Shown: positions 44,971 through 53,190 of the stretch, in pieces | Layout of the letters: each line of letters opens with the position of its first letter | Numbering within the stretch: position 1 is the first letter of the stretch | NCBI RefSeq assembly: GCF_037120725.1 | Contig: NZ_JBBAXC010000001.1 | Coordinates: 1-64,000, forward strand | Length of the DNA stretch: 64,000 nt | Reading direction: 5' to 3' | DNA from: Bacillus spongiae | Lineage (GTDB): Bacteria > Bacillota > Bacilli > Bacillales > Bacillaceae_K | Program-made: the position numbers and the translations under genes | The notes under the pieces: model-generated | The model's database searches: none | The model's input: only the letters and a program-made list of their open reading frames with translations | Told to the model about the DNA's origin: nothing

Positions 44971-45119
44971 TTAAGTAACCTTTTTGAAAAGGAGTCGAGC
45001 GTTCGCTCGATTCAGTGTCTTTCTATTGGAAGTGGGTATTATAAATAGACAAGCCGAAGGGCATAATTGCTCAAATATAACTGAGTAAAAGGATTTTTTT
45101 AGGTAAAGGAGAGATATAT
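44971..45119 (+). promoter_or_regulatory. citZ leader with two stacked hairpins
   Basis: cctttt/aaaagg (44980-44985, 44988-44993) is followed at once by tcgagc/gctcga with a gttc loop (44995-45000, 45005-45010). Neither ends in a T run. A binding site for aconitase acting as an RNA-binding protein is possible, because B. subtilis citZ mRNA is such a target. That is inference. Confidence 0.35.
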
Positions 45120-46238
45120 ATGACAACAACACGTGGATTAGAAGGAATTGTTGCAACGACTTCTTCTATCAGCTCTATTATTGACGACACACTTACATAT
45201 GTAGGGTATAACATTGATGATCTTACAAATTATGCATCTTTTGAGGAGGTAATCTATTTACTTTGGCATTTAAGACTACCTAATCAAGCTGAGTTGGAAG
45301 AATTCAGAAATCAACTAGCAGATGAGTATGAATTGCCGACACAAGTTTTAGAACATTTTAAAACATACCCAATTGATTCGGTGCACCCAATGGGAGCTCT
45401 TCGAACAGCTGTTTCTCTACTAGGATTGTTTGATGATGAGGCAGATGTGATGGACGATGAGGCGAATTATCGTAAGGCTATTCGTTTACAAGCAAAAATG
45501 CCAGCATTAGTGACAGCGTTTGCGCGAATTAGAAATGGACAAGACCCGGTTTCACCAAGAAAAGACCTTAGCTTCGCTGCAAATTTCTTGTACATGTTAA
45601 CAGGAGAAGAGCCTAAAGATATTCAAGTAGAAGCGTTTAATAAAGCATTAGTTCTTCACGCTGACCATGAATTAAATGCATCTACTTTCACGGGTCGTGT
45701 ATGTGTAGCAACGCTTTCAGATGTTTATTCGGGTGTAACTGCTGCGATTGGTGCCTTGAAAGGGCCACTACATGGTGGGGCAAACGAACAAGTAATGAAA
45801 ATGTTAACAGACATTGATTCGGTTGAGAATGTAGACCAAATTATACATGAAAAGCTAGATCGTAAAGAAAAAATTATGGGATTTGGCCACCGTGTATATC
45901 GTGAAGGTGATCCTCGAGCAAAGCATCTTCGGGAAATGTCAAAGAAATTAACGGAACTAAGTGGAGAGACAAAGTGGTATGAAATGTCAATGAAGATTGA
46001 AGAGATTGTGACATCGGAGAAGAACCTACCACCAAATGTTGATTTCTATTCAGCGTCCGTATACCATAGTTTAAACATTGATCATGATCTATTTACACCG
46101 ATCTTTGCGGTAAGTCGAGTATCAGGGTGGTTAGCTCACATCCTTGAGCAATACTCTAATAATCGCCTGATTCGTCCTCGTGCGGAATATACAGGTCCAG
46201 GAAAGCAACAATTTATCCCGATTGATCAAAGAGGGTAA
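45120..46238 (+). CDS. citZ: citrate synthase
   Basis: This 372-residue type II citrate synthase condenses acetyl-CoA and oxaloacetate. The catalytic His is in GPLHGGANEQVMKML, the second His in IMGFGHRVYREGDPR, and the Asp in VDFYSASVYHSL. The N-terminus GLEGIVATTSSISSI is typical of CitZ. aaaggagag precedes ATG 45120. It heads the citZ-icd-mdh cluster, with a cre-like site at the transcription start and a 175-nt leader. Confidence 0.97.
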   Translation: MTTTRGLEGIVATTSSISSIIDDTLTYVGYNIDDLTNYASFEEVIYLLWHLRLPNQAELEEFRNQLADEYELPTQVLEHFKTYPIDSVHPMGALRTAVSLLGLFDDEADVMDDEANYRKAIRLQAKMPALVTAFARIRNGQDPVSPRKDLSFAANFLYMLTGEEPKDIQVEAFNKALVLHADHELNASTFTGRVCVATLSDVYSGVTAAIGALKGPLHGGANEQVMKMLTDIDSVENVDQIIHEKLDRKEKIMGFGHRVYREGDPRAKHLREMSKKLTELSGETKWYEMSMKIEEIVTSEKNLPPNVDFYSASVYHSLNIDHDLFTPIFAVSRVSGWLAHILEQYSNNRLIRPRAEYTGPGKQQFIPIDQRG

Positions 46239-46397
46239 GTTATATTTTACAAATGGTGAAAAAATTGGTGTAATGTAAAGGATGAATGCTAAAAGGTTAG
46301 AGGGAACTCTTCTAGCCTTTATCATTTGCTATAACGAAGAGCAGTTGAATCAGGATGTCACTTAAATTTTTATAAGAGAATGCTTCGACTGTATAGA

Positions 46398-46425
46398 GTT
46401 AGAAGGATCTACTTCTAACTTTTTA
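46398..46425 (+). terminator. terminator-like hairpin between citZ and icd
   Basis: gttagaag/cttctaac (46398-46405, 46412-46419) is followed by TTTTT and lies 25 bases before the icd start. Another imperfect hairpin (aaggttaga/ttctagcctt, about 46291-46319) lies before it. It probably lowers read-through from citZ into icd. Confidence 0.65.
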
Positions 46426-46448
46426 TAATGAACTTGGAGGGAAAGTGT

Positions 46449-47717
46449 ATGACACAAGGTGAAAAAATTACTGTAGAAAATGGAGTACTTAATGTACCAA
46501 ATAACCCAATTGTTCCATTCATTGAAGGAGACGGAACGGGACCAGATATTTGGGCTGCAGCATCACGTGTTCTAGACGCGGCTGTTGAAAAAGCGTATAA
46601 AGGTAAGCGTAAAATTGAGTGGAAAGAAGTTTATGCAGGAGAAAAAGCGTTTAATAAAACAGGAGAATGGCTACCTTCAGAAACACTTGATGCCATCCGT
46701 GAGTATTTTATTGCTATTAAAGGACCATTAACGACGCCTATTGGTGGAGGAATTCGTTCACTAAATGTTGCATTACGTCAAGAATTAGACCTCTTCGTGT
46801 GTCTACGTCCAGTAAGGTATTTCGATGGAGTACCTTCACCAGTAAGACGTCCTGAAGATACAGATATGGTTATTTTCCGTGAAAACACAGAAGATATCTA
46901 TGCTGGTATTGAGTATGCGAAGGGATCAGATGAAGTGAAAAAGCTTATTCATTTCCTTCAAACGGAAATGGGAGCTAATAAAATTCGTTTCCCAGAAACT
47001 TCTGGTATCGGTATTAAGCCTGTATCTGAAGAGGGAACAAGCAGATTAGTCCGTGCAGCGATTAACTATGCTATTAAAGAAGGCCGTAAATCAGTAACGC
47101 TAGTTCATAAAGGAAATATTATGAAGTTCACAGAAGGAGCTTTCAAAAACTGGGGCTATGAGCTTGCTGAAAAAGAGTTCGGAGACAAGGTCTTTACATG
47201 GGCTCAATATGACAAAATCAAAGAAGAACAAGGAGTAGACGCTGCAAATAAAGCTCAAACAGAAGCAGAAGCAGCTGGGAAAATCATTGTGAAGGATGCT
47301 ATTGCAGATATCTTCCTACAACAAATCTTAACCCGTCCGAAAGAATTTGATGTAGTTGCGACGATGAACTTAAACGGTGATTATATTTCTGATGCTCTTG
47401 CTGCTCAAGTAGGTGGAATCGGTATTGCTCCTGGAGCAAACATCAATTATGAAACGGGCCACGCAATTTTTGAAGCAACTCATGGTACAGCTCCTAAATA
47501 CGCAGGCCTAGATAAAGTAAATCCTTCTTCCGTCATCCTTTCCGGTGTACTACTTCTTGAACACCTTGGCTGGACAGAAGCAGCGAATTTAATTATGACC
47601 TCTATTGAAAAAACGATTGCTTCTAAAGTCGTGACATATGATTTTGCACGTTTAATGGATGGAGCAACAGAAGTAAAGGCATCTGAATTTGGTACAGCGT
47701 TAATCGATAATATGTAA
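46449..47717 (+). CDS. icd: NADP-dependent isocitrate dehydrogenase
   Basis: The 422-residue enzyme (423 in B. subtilis) oxidatively decarboxylates isocitrate to 2-oxoglutarate. Visible are [10 protein letters not shown]-like [14 protein letters not shown], the substrate and phosphorylation-loop serine in [32 protein letters not shown], and the metal Asp region [23 protein letters not shown] 46449 lies behind ttggaggg; the ATG at 46428 would lie before that SD. It may be reached by read-through from citZ past a terminator-like hairpin. Confidence 0.97.
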   Translation: MTQGEKITVENGVLNVPNNPIVPFIEGDGTGPDIWAAASRVLDAAVEKAYKGKRKIEWKEVYAGEKAFNKTGEWLPSETLDAIREYFIAIKGPLTTPIGGGIRSLNVALRQELDLFVCLRPVRYFDGVPSPVRRPEDTDMVIFRENTEDIYAGIEYAKGSDEVKKLIHFLQTEMGANKIRFPETSGIGIKPVSEEGTSRLVRAAINYAIKEGRKSVTLVHKGNIMKFTEGAFKNWGYELAEKEFGDKVFTWAQYDKIKEEQGVDAANKAQTEAEAAGKIIVKDAIADIFLQQILTRPKEFDVVATMNLNGDYISDALAAQVGGIGIAPGANINYETGHAIFEATHGTAPKYAGLDKVNPSSVILSGVLLLEHLGWTEAANLIMTSIEKTIASKVVTYDFARLMDGATEVKASEFGTALIDNM

Positions 47718-47786
47718 TAATTATGAGCTGTTCTGTGCTTGAATAGCCTGCAATAAATATTACTGGAAAATGAGGGGGAAGGACTT

Positions 47787-48725
47787 ATGTCAATCAAACG
47801 CAAAAAGGTTTCTGTAATTGGTGGAGGTTTCACTGGAGCTACAACTGCTTTCTTACTAGGGCAGAAGGAACTAGGAGATGTTGTCTTAGTTGATATTCCA
47901 CAAATGGAGAACCCAACAAAGGGTAAAGCTTTAGATATGTTAGAAGCTAGTCCAGTACAAGGTTTCGATGCTAATATTATTGGTACTTCTAACTATGAAG
48001 ATACGAAGGACTCTGATATTGTTGTCATTACGGCAGGTATTGCTCGTAAACCAGGTATGAGCCGAGATGATCTTGTACAAACGAATCAAAAGATTATGCG
48101 CTCTGTTACACAAGAGGTCGTTAAATATTCTCCAAATTGCTATATTATAGTATTAACGAACCCGGTTGATGCGATGACTTATACAGTATTCCAAGAGTCT
48201 GGCTTCCCGAAACACCGAGTGATTGGACAATCAGGTGTACTTGATACAGCCCGCTTCCGTACGTTTGTTGCACAAGAATTAAACCTTTCTGTGAAAGACG
48301 TTACTGGTTTTGTTCTAGGTGGACACGGTGATGATATGGTACCACTTGTACGTTACTCCTATGCAGGAGGAATTCCTTTAGAAAAACTTATTTCAGAAGA
48401 TCGTCTAAATGCTATCGTCGAACGGACAAGAAAAGGCGGCGGAGAAATTGTAAGTTTACTTGGGAATGGAAGTGCATACTATGCACCAGCAGCGTCCCTA
48501 GTAGAAATGTGTGAAGCAATTTTAAAGGATCAACGTCGTGTAATTCCGACAATTGCCTACTTAGAGGGTGAATATGGATTCGAGGGAATTTACTTAGGAG
48601 TTCCAACTATTTTAGGTGGAAATGGCCTAGAGGAAATTATCGAATTAGAACTGACGGATGAAGAAAAAAGCGCCTTACAACGTTCGGCAGATTCTGTAAA
48701 AAATGTAATGGCAACATTAGCTTAA
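47787..48725 (+). CDS. mdh: malate dehydrogenase
   Basis: This 312-residue malate dehydrogenase of the LDH-like type interconverts malate and oxaloacetate with NAD. It has the Rossmann motif [16 protein letters not shown], and the mobile loop [16 protein letters not shown] with Arg instead of the Gln of lactate dehydrogenases, which sets malate specificity. The catalytic His is in [16 protein letters not shown]. gagggggaa precedes the start. It ends the citZ-icd-mdh cluster. Confidence 0.97.
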   Translation: MSIKRKKVSVIGGGFTGATTAFLLGQKELGDVVLVDIPQMENPTKGKALDMLEASPVQGFDANIIGTSNYEDTKDSDIVVITAGIARKPGMSRDDLVQTNQKIMRSVTQEVVKYSPNCYIIVLTNPVDAMTYTVFQESGFPKHRVIGQSGVLDTARFRTFVAQELNLSVKDVTGFVLGGHGDDMVPLVRYSYAGGIPLEKLISEDRLNAIVERTRKGGGEIVSLLGNGSAYYAPAASLVEMCEAILKDQRRVIPTIAYLEGEYGFEGIYLGVPTILGGNGLEEIIELELTDEEKSALQRSADSVKNVMATLA

Positions 48726-48735
48726 TAAAAAGACA

Positions 48736-48776
48736 AAAACAAGCAGTTCAACCTAAAGGAAGGACTGCTTGTTTTC
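48736..48776 (+). terminator. mdh terminator
   Basis: An 11-12 bp stem aaaacaagcagt/actgcttgtttt (48736-48747, 48764-48775). Confidence 0.8.
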
Positions 48777-48943
48777 TACTCTAAAGGAAGCTAGCTTTTT
48801 AGAGTGAGAAGTAATGTTTAGTATTTATAAGTTCCAATAATTACTCGTTTGGTAAAGAACGAAATCTATACATTTTTTTGAATATTCAAGATTGTATAGA
48901 AGGTAGGCATTGCGTTCAACCTAAATTAGTAGGAATACATTTA

Positions 48944-48972
48944 TTGTGATAGGGATGAAATAATGGTATAAT
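48944..48972 (+). promoter_or_regulatory. promoter of the MaoC-like gene
   Basis: TTGTGA (48944-48949), 17 bases and TATAAT (48967-48972). Transcription start at about 48979. The stretch 48777-48943 shows nothing further. Confidence 0.65.
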
Positions 48973-49014
48973 AACGAAAAGTCAGATAATACTGATATTT
49001 CATTATTTTTATTT

Positions 49015-49028
49015 TGAAAACGTTTACA
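49015..49028 (+). promoter_or_regulatory. cre site in the leader of the MaoC-like gene
   Basis: TGAAAACGTTTACA fits the CcpA operator at all positions. It lies about 36-49 bases downstream of the predicted start, a typical road-block position for repression. Confidence 0.7.
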
Positions 49029-49049
49029 TAATGTTAGGGGTGTGTTTAT

Positions 49050-49526
49050 TTGTTATTGGGTAAAAAGCGAAAGCTAGGAAGAATGATTGGAGAAATAAGT
49101 GTAGGAGAAAAATTAACACTTACTGAGAAAATAGAAGATAAGGATTTACTTTTATATCTTGGGCTAACAAATGATGCTAATCCATTATATATTCAACATG
49201 ATTATGCTTCTCAAACGCCGTTTAAAAAACCAATAGTTCCAACTGTCATGTTAAATGGAATCATTCACTCTGCAGTTTCAAAATACATGCCGGGACCTGG
49301 TGCTCACGTAATTGGTATGCAAGTCGACTATCCAAAGCCGGTTTATCATTATGATACAGTTCATTTTTTATTTACAATAATAGCTGTGGATACAGACACA
49401 CATGTCATTACGATTAATGTTCAGGGATCGAATGAAGAAGGTGAGACAGTTGTAAAAGGGGATATACAAGTTTGTCCACCACATAAGAAACAAAAAATGG
49501 AAGGTCATACTTTAGAAAATTTTTAA
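49050..49526 (+). CDS. MaoC-like hotdog-fold protein
   Basis: The 158-residue protein resembles (R)-specific enoyl-CoA hydratases, which act on trans-2-enoyl-CoA. The hydratase core is recognisable as TNDANPLYIQHDYASQTPFK, then KPIVPTVMLNGIIHSAV. The catalytic Asp42 is kept, but the His that follows in D-x-N-P-L-H is Tyr47, and the usual HGM is PTVM. Hydration may therefore be lost or altered. TTG 49050 follows aggggtg; ATG 49083 is an alternative. A perfect cre in the leader predicts repression on sugars, which fits fatty acid or branched-chain use. It is a single gene. Confidence 0.8.
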   Translation: MLLGKKRKLGRMIGEISVGEKLTLTEKIEDKDLLLYLGLTNDANPLYIQHDYASQTPFKKPIVPTVMLNGIIHSAVSKYMPGPGAHVIGMQVDYPKPVYHYDTVHFLFTIIAVDTDTHVITINVQGSNEEGETVVKGDIQVCPPHKKQKMEGHTLENF

Positions 49527-49550
49527 GAATACTCATGTGAGTATTCTTTT
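49525..49550 (+). terminator. terminator of the MaoC-like gene
   Basis: An 11-bp perfect stem aagaatactca/tgagtattctt (49525-49535, 49538-49548) ends in T. Confidence 0.85.
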
Positions 49551-49600
49551 CATTGTTTATAAAGAGAAGTATGGAAATGAGAGCAAAGTGAGGGAAGAAA

Positions 49601-50104
49601 GTGACAATGACAAATCTAAATGAAATTTACGGAGAAACATTAGTAAAATCATTAAAAGGAGAACGTGGACATATTCCGATAGAGCGTGCTTTATCAGATA
49701 TTGATTTTGAGCTTGCAGGAAAACGGATAAATGAGTTACCCTATACGATTTATGAACAAGTAAATCATATGCTGTATTGGCAGGATAAATTTTTAGAGTT
49801 TCTTCAAGGTCGACAGCCAGACATGCCTACAAGCGTTAAAGAAACTTGGCCAGAAGAAGATAAACCGCAAAATCAAGAAGAATGGGAAACAATCATCAAT
49901 CGATTATTGTTAGGTGTAGAAAAAGCATGTGAAATAGCTATGACGGTCAAACTTAATGAACCTTTGGAAAAATGGCCAACTGAACATAAAGCAGGAATTT
50001 TAAGGAATATGGCCTCTCATAATTCTTATCATTTAGGAGAGATTGTTTTAATGCGTAGGTTATTTCGCGCATGGCCGCCTCCTGGTGGAGGATATCCAGC
50101 GTAA
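49601..50104 (+). CDS. DinB-family (YfiT-like fold) putative metalloprotein
   Basis: The 167-residue four-helix-bundle protein of the DinB type has histidines at the expected metal positions: His in YEQVNHMLYWQDKF and two in ASHNSYHLGEIVLMRR. Members include thiol-dependent transferases (for example bacillithiol S-transferases), but many are uncharacterised, and despite the name they are not DNA polymerases. GTG 49601 follows gaggga with 5-base spacing; ATG 49607 is too far. It stands alone, followed by a long palindromic terminator. Confidence 0.8.
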   Translation: MTMTNLNEIYGETLVKSLKGERGHIPIERALSDIDFELAGKRINELPYTIYEQVNHMLYWQDKFLEFLQGRQPDMPTSVKETWPEEDKPQNQEEWETIINRLLLGVEKACEIAMTVKLNEPLEKWPTEHKAGILRNMASHNSYHLGEIVLMRRLFRAWPPPGGGYPA

Positions 50105-50183
50105 ATAGAATGAAAAAATTGGTCGAGATTATCTGAAGTTCCTCTATAGCGTCACTGGGGATAGACTTATATAAGCTGAATAT

Positions 50184-50226
50184 AGTGAAGACGTAATCTA
50201 TCATTAGATTACGTCTTCACTGTTTT
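50184..50226 (+). terminator. long perfect hairpin terminator after the DinB gene
   Basis: 17-base perfect arms (50184-50200, 50205-50221) with a tcat loop are followed by GTTTTT. It lies 80 bases after the stop. Confidence 0.8.
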
Positions 50227-50407
50227 TAGAGGCTTATTTTGTATGAACAATAGTACACTCACTAAATAAAGTTTGCTTAACTCAAAATGACATGAAAAAT
50301 AGAAATTTTAAGTAGGTGCTGGATAGCCACATAAATTATGATAATATGTAGTTAGGCTCGTTCATACTAGGGGTAAGGGGTTAATACAAATCATTTGGGA
50401 GGACCAT
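50227..50407 (+). promoter_or_regulatory. phoPR promoter region
   Basis: This gap of about 180 bases contains no gene. It should hold the phoP promoters. I saw no clear array of TTAACA-type Pho boxes and no consensus hexamer pair. Confidence 0.35.
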
Positions 50408-51124
50408 ATGGCGAGAAAAGTACTAGTTGTAGATGATGAGCAATCGATTGTTACCCTGTTAAAATACAATCTAGAGCAAGCAGGTTTTGAAGTGATAACA
50501 GCAAATGATGGGGAAGTTGGAATGAATAAGGCAATTGATGAAAAGCCGGATATCATTGTTCTCGATTTAATGCTGCCATCAATGGATGGAATTGAAGTTT
50601 GTAAACAACTTCGACAAGTTAAGGTGATGACACCTATCTTGATGTTAACAGCAAAGGACGATGAATTTGATAAAGTGTTGGGCCTAGAGCTCGGTGCGGA
50701 TGATTATATGACCAAACCATTTAGCCCTCGTGAAGTGGTTGCTAGAGTAAAAGCCATTTTACGCAGAAGCCAAGCAGTTGTCGTTGAAGTACAGAAACCA
50801 GAAGAACAGAAGGATTACCTTCATGTTGGAGATCTTAAAGTATTCGCTGAACAATATGAAGCTTATTTTCAAGAAACGTTATTAGAACTTACTCCAAAAG
50901 AATTTGAATTATTACTTTACCTTTGTGAAAATAAAGGGCGGGTGTTAACAAGAGATCAGTTACTAAGTGCAGTTTGGAAGTATGACTTTGCTGGGGATAC
51001 ACGTATAGTAGACGTTCATATTAGTCACTTACGTGAGAAAATTGAAATGAATACAAAAAAACCAATCTATATAAAAACCATCCGTGGTTTAGGCTATAAA
51101 TTAGAGGAACCAAAAACATTATGA
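50408..51124 (+). CDS. phoP: phosphate response regulator PhoP
   Basis: The 238-residue OmpR-type response regulator has a receiver domain (1-120) with the acidic pair DDEQ and phosphorylated Asp53 in VLDLMLPSMDG, followed by Thr and Lys in LTAKDD and YMTKPFSP. The C-terminal winged helix (about 140-235) contains LTPKEFELLLYLCENKGRVL and DVHISHLREKIE. Phosphorylated by PhoR, it controls the Pho regulon under phosphate limitation. The stop overlaps the phoR start by four bases (ATGA). Identification as PhoP rests on similarity and position between mdh and polA. Confidence 0.95.
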   Translation: MARKVLVVDDEQSIVTLLKYNLEQAGFEVITANDGEVGMNKAIDEKPDIIVLDLMLPSMDGIEVCKQLRQVKVMTPILMLTAKDDEFDKVLGLELGADDYMTKPFSPREVVARVKAILRRSQAVVVEVQKPEEQKDYLHVGDLKVFAEQYEAYFQETLLELTPKEFELLLYLCENKGRVLTRDQLLSAVWKYDFAGDTRIVDVHISHLREKIEMNTKKPIYIKTIRGLGYKLEEPKTL

Positions 51125-52905
51125 CAAAGTTTCGCTCTCGATTATTATTTGCCCTCATCACCTTGATTATGGTGGTATTGATAGCGGTTGGCGTTTTATT
51201 AGGGCAAGTGTTTAAAAGCTATCATTTAAACACGTTTAATTCTCGAATCGATATTGAAGGAGAATGGCTTGTTTCAGAGATTGAAGAAGCAGGAGGGTTA
51301 GAAAACCTCCGTGATATTCCACTTGAAGAGAGGAGTAATCTTCTTGAGGTGAGAATATCTATTCTTAACGCAAGTGGAGAAATAGTATTTGATGAAGGGG
51401 ATTCACAAATCTCCACTCATCAAAAAGATATTGAAGAAATCTTCGCTAGTTGGAAGCGAACGGAAGATTCTTTTGAACTGAACAGAGATGACCTTGATGT
51501 CCGTTATTATGTAAAGGCGATTAAAAGTCCTGACGGCACTTCTGAAGGGTTATTAGTTTTTAGTACGTCAGTTGATATGCTGAAAGCTGCCTATCGTCAA
51601 ATCTGGCAGGTATTAGCCATTTCACTTGGCTTGTCACTAATTGTGATTATCTATTTAGCTAGTAAAATAACGGCACAATACACGAAGCCAATCGAATCAG
51701 CAACAAATGTCGCGATTGAACTAGCGAAAGGAAATTATCGTGCAAGAACGTTTGAAGACCGAATTGACGAAACGAGTATGCTTAGTACTTCAATTAATAT
51801 ACTAGCACGTAATTTGCAAGAAATGGTTTCTGCACAAGAAATGCAGCAAGACAGAATCATGACCTTAATTGAGAATATGGGAAGTGGATTACTCCTAATT
51901 GATCCTAAAGGGTACATTGTATTAATAAATAAAGCATTTAAAGAACAATTTCACATCAATCCAACGGAATTATTAAGAAAGAGATACCATGAAGCCATTA
52001 CCCACATCGATATTATAAAATTGGTTGAAGAAGTTTTTATGACTGAACAAAAAGTCAGAAAACCACTTTTACTTCAAGTGAATATAGAAATGCGCCACTT
52101 TGAAGTATACGGTGCGCCAATAATTGGAATGGGCGATGAATGGAAAGGGATATTGCTCGTATTTCACGATATTACAGAAATGAAAAAGCTAGAGCAAATG
52201 CGAAAAGATTTCGTAGATAATGTCTCACATGAATTAAAAACACCTATAACGTCCATTAAGGGCTTTTCTGAAACACTATTAGATGGTGCGATGAATGATA
52301 AAGAAGTTCTACAATCCTTTTTACATATTATTCTAAAAGAAAGTGACCGCTTGCAATCGCTCATTCAGGATTTATTAGATTTATCCAAAATGGAGAAGCA
52401 GGACTTTCAATTATCGTGTGAGAAGGTAAATCTAAATGAATTAATACGAGATGTCGTCATGATGCTTCAAAGCAAAGCGGATAAAAAGGCAATTCAACTT
52501 CTGTTGGATGGGGATGAAGAGGCAGTTATTGAAGGAGATTTGTACCGACTAAAACAAGTGTTTATAAATTTAATTAGTAACGGAATTTCCTATACACCTG
52601 AGAACGGAACGGTAGAGGTAATGATTAAGCCGATGGATGAAATAGTGAATGTAACTGTAAAAGATACTGGGGTTGGTATATCTTCTTCAGAAATACCACG
52701 TATCTTTGAACGGTTTTATCGAGTCGATAGGGCAAGAAGTCGAAATTCTGGTGGAACTGGTTTAGGGTTAGCGATTGTAAAACATTTAGTTGAAGCACAT
52801 CATGGAAAGATTGAAGTAATGAGTGAAGAAGGAAAAGGAACGACCTTTACAATTACTCTCCATCGAGAACTGATTCAATTTATTAACAAAGAACGGATGA
52901 ATTAA
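51121..52905 (+). CDS. phoR: phosphate sensor histidine kinase PhoR
   Basis: The 594-residue membrane kinase has TM1 (about 8-30), an extracytoplasmic PAS-like domain (about 31-160) and TM2 (about 162-182). HAMP (about 183-235) and cytoplasmic PAS (about 240-350) domains follow. The dimerisation domain carries phospho-accepting His370 in FVDNVSHELKTP. The ATPase domain has N, G1 (DTGVGIS), F (FERFYR) and G2 (GTGLGLAIV) boxes. It is translationally coupled to phoP. In B. subtilis PhoR responds to wall teichoic acid intermediates rather than to phosphate directly. Confidence 0.95.
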   Translation: MTKFRSRLLFALITLIMVVLIAVGVLLGQVFKSYHLNTFNSRIDIEGEWLVSEIEEAGGLENLRDIPLEERSNLLEVRISILNASGEIVFDEGDSQISTHQKDIEEIFASWKRTEDSFELNRDDLDVRYYVKAIKSPDGTSEGLLVFSTSVDMLKAAYRQIWQVLAISLGLSLIVIIYLASKITAQYTKPIESATNVAIELAKGNYRARTFEDRIDETSMLSTSINILARNLQEMVSAQEMQQDRIMTLIENMGSGLLLIDPKGYIVLINKAFKEQFHINPTELLRKRYHEAITHIDIIKLVEEVFMTEQKVRKPLLLQVNIEMRHFEVYGAPIIGMGDEWKGILLVFHDITEMKKLEQMRKDFVDNVSHELKTPITSIKGFSETLLDGAMNDKEVLQSFLHIILKESDRLQSLIQDLLDLSKMEKQDFQLSCEKVNLNELIRDVVMMLQSKADKKAIQLLLDGDEEAVIEGDLYRLKQVFINLISNGISYTPENGTVEVMIKPMDEIVNVTVKDTGVGISSSEIPRIFERFYRVDRARSRNSGGTGLGLAIVKHLVEAHHGKIEVMSEEGKGTTFTITLHRELIQFINKERMN

Positions 52906-52986
52906 CACTACTTTTACATTTGTTTAATTTTTCCTTAATAATGCATTGCTACAATCATAAATGAAAACCCCTTCATCCAAGGAGCC

Positions 52987-53024
52987 AAAAAAGGCGAGAA
53001 CTGACCCCGTTCTCGCCTTTTTTA
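52987..53024 (+). terminator. phoPR terminator
   Basis: A 15-bp perfect stem aaaaaaggcgagaac/gttctcgcctttttt (52987-53001, 53009-53023). Confidence 0.92.
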
Positions 53025-53088
53025 TGTGCTTTAACAGTGGACATTAATTATGTAATTAATATCCACCTTAAACAAACAAATCAGTTGT

Positions 53089-53151
53089 GCTGTTGCTTTT
53101 TCCTTTCCTTAGAGGACATGTTAAAATAAAGAAAAAGACAACAGCTTTTTT
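53089..53151 (+). terminator. second terminator-like hairpin just upstream of polA
   Basis: gctgttgctttttc (53089-53102) pairs with gaaaaagacaacagc (53131-53145) with one bulge, and TTTTTT follows. The loop is 28 bases and contains a possible -10 (TTAAAAT). It would only form in transcripts entering from phoPR. Confidence 0.5.
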
Positions 53152-53190
53152 ATGTGTTATAACGGTGGCTTATTATTGGGAGGTTTATAA

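Noticed and set aside
50184-50226. 34-base perfect inverted repeat considered as a mobile element end or PhoP operator
   Set aside because: Tetraloop and following T run fit an intrinsic terminator; no Pho box repeats are visible.
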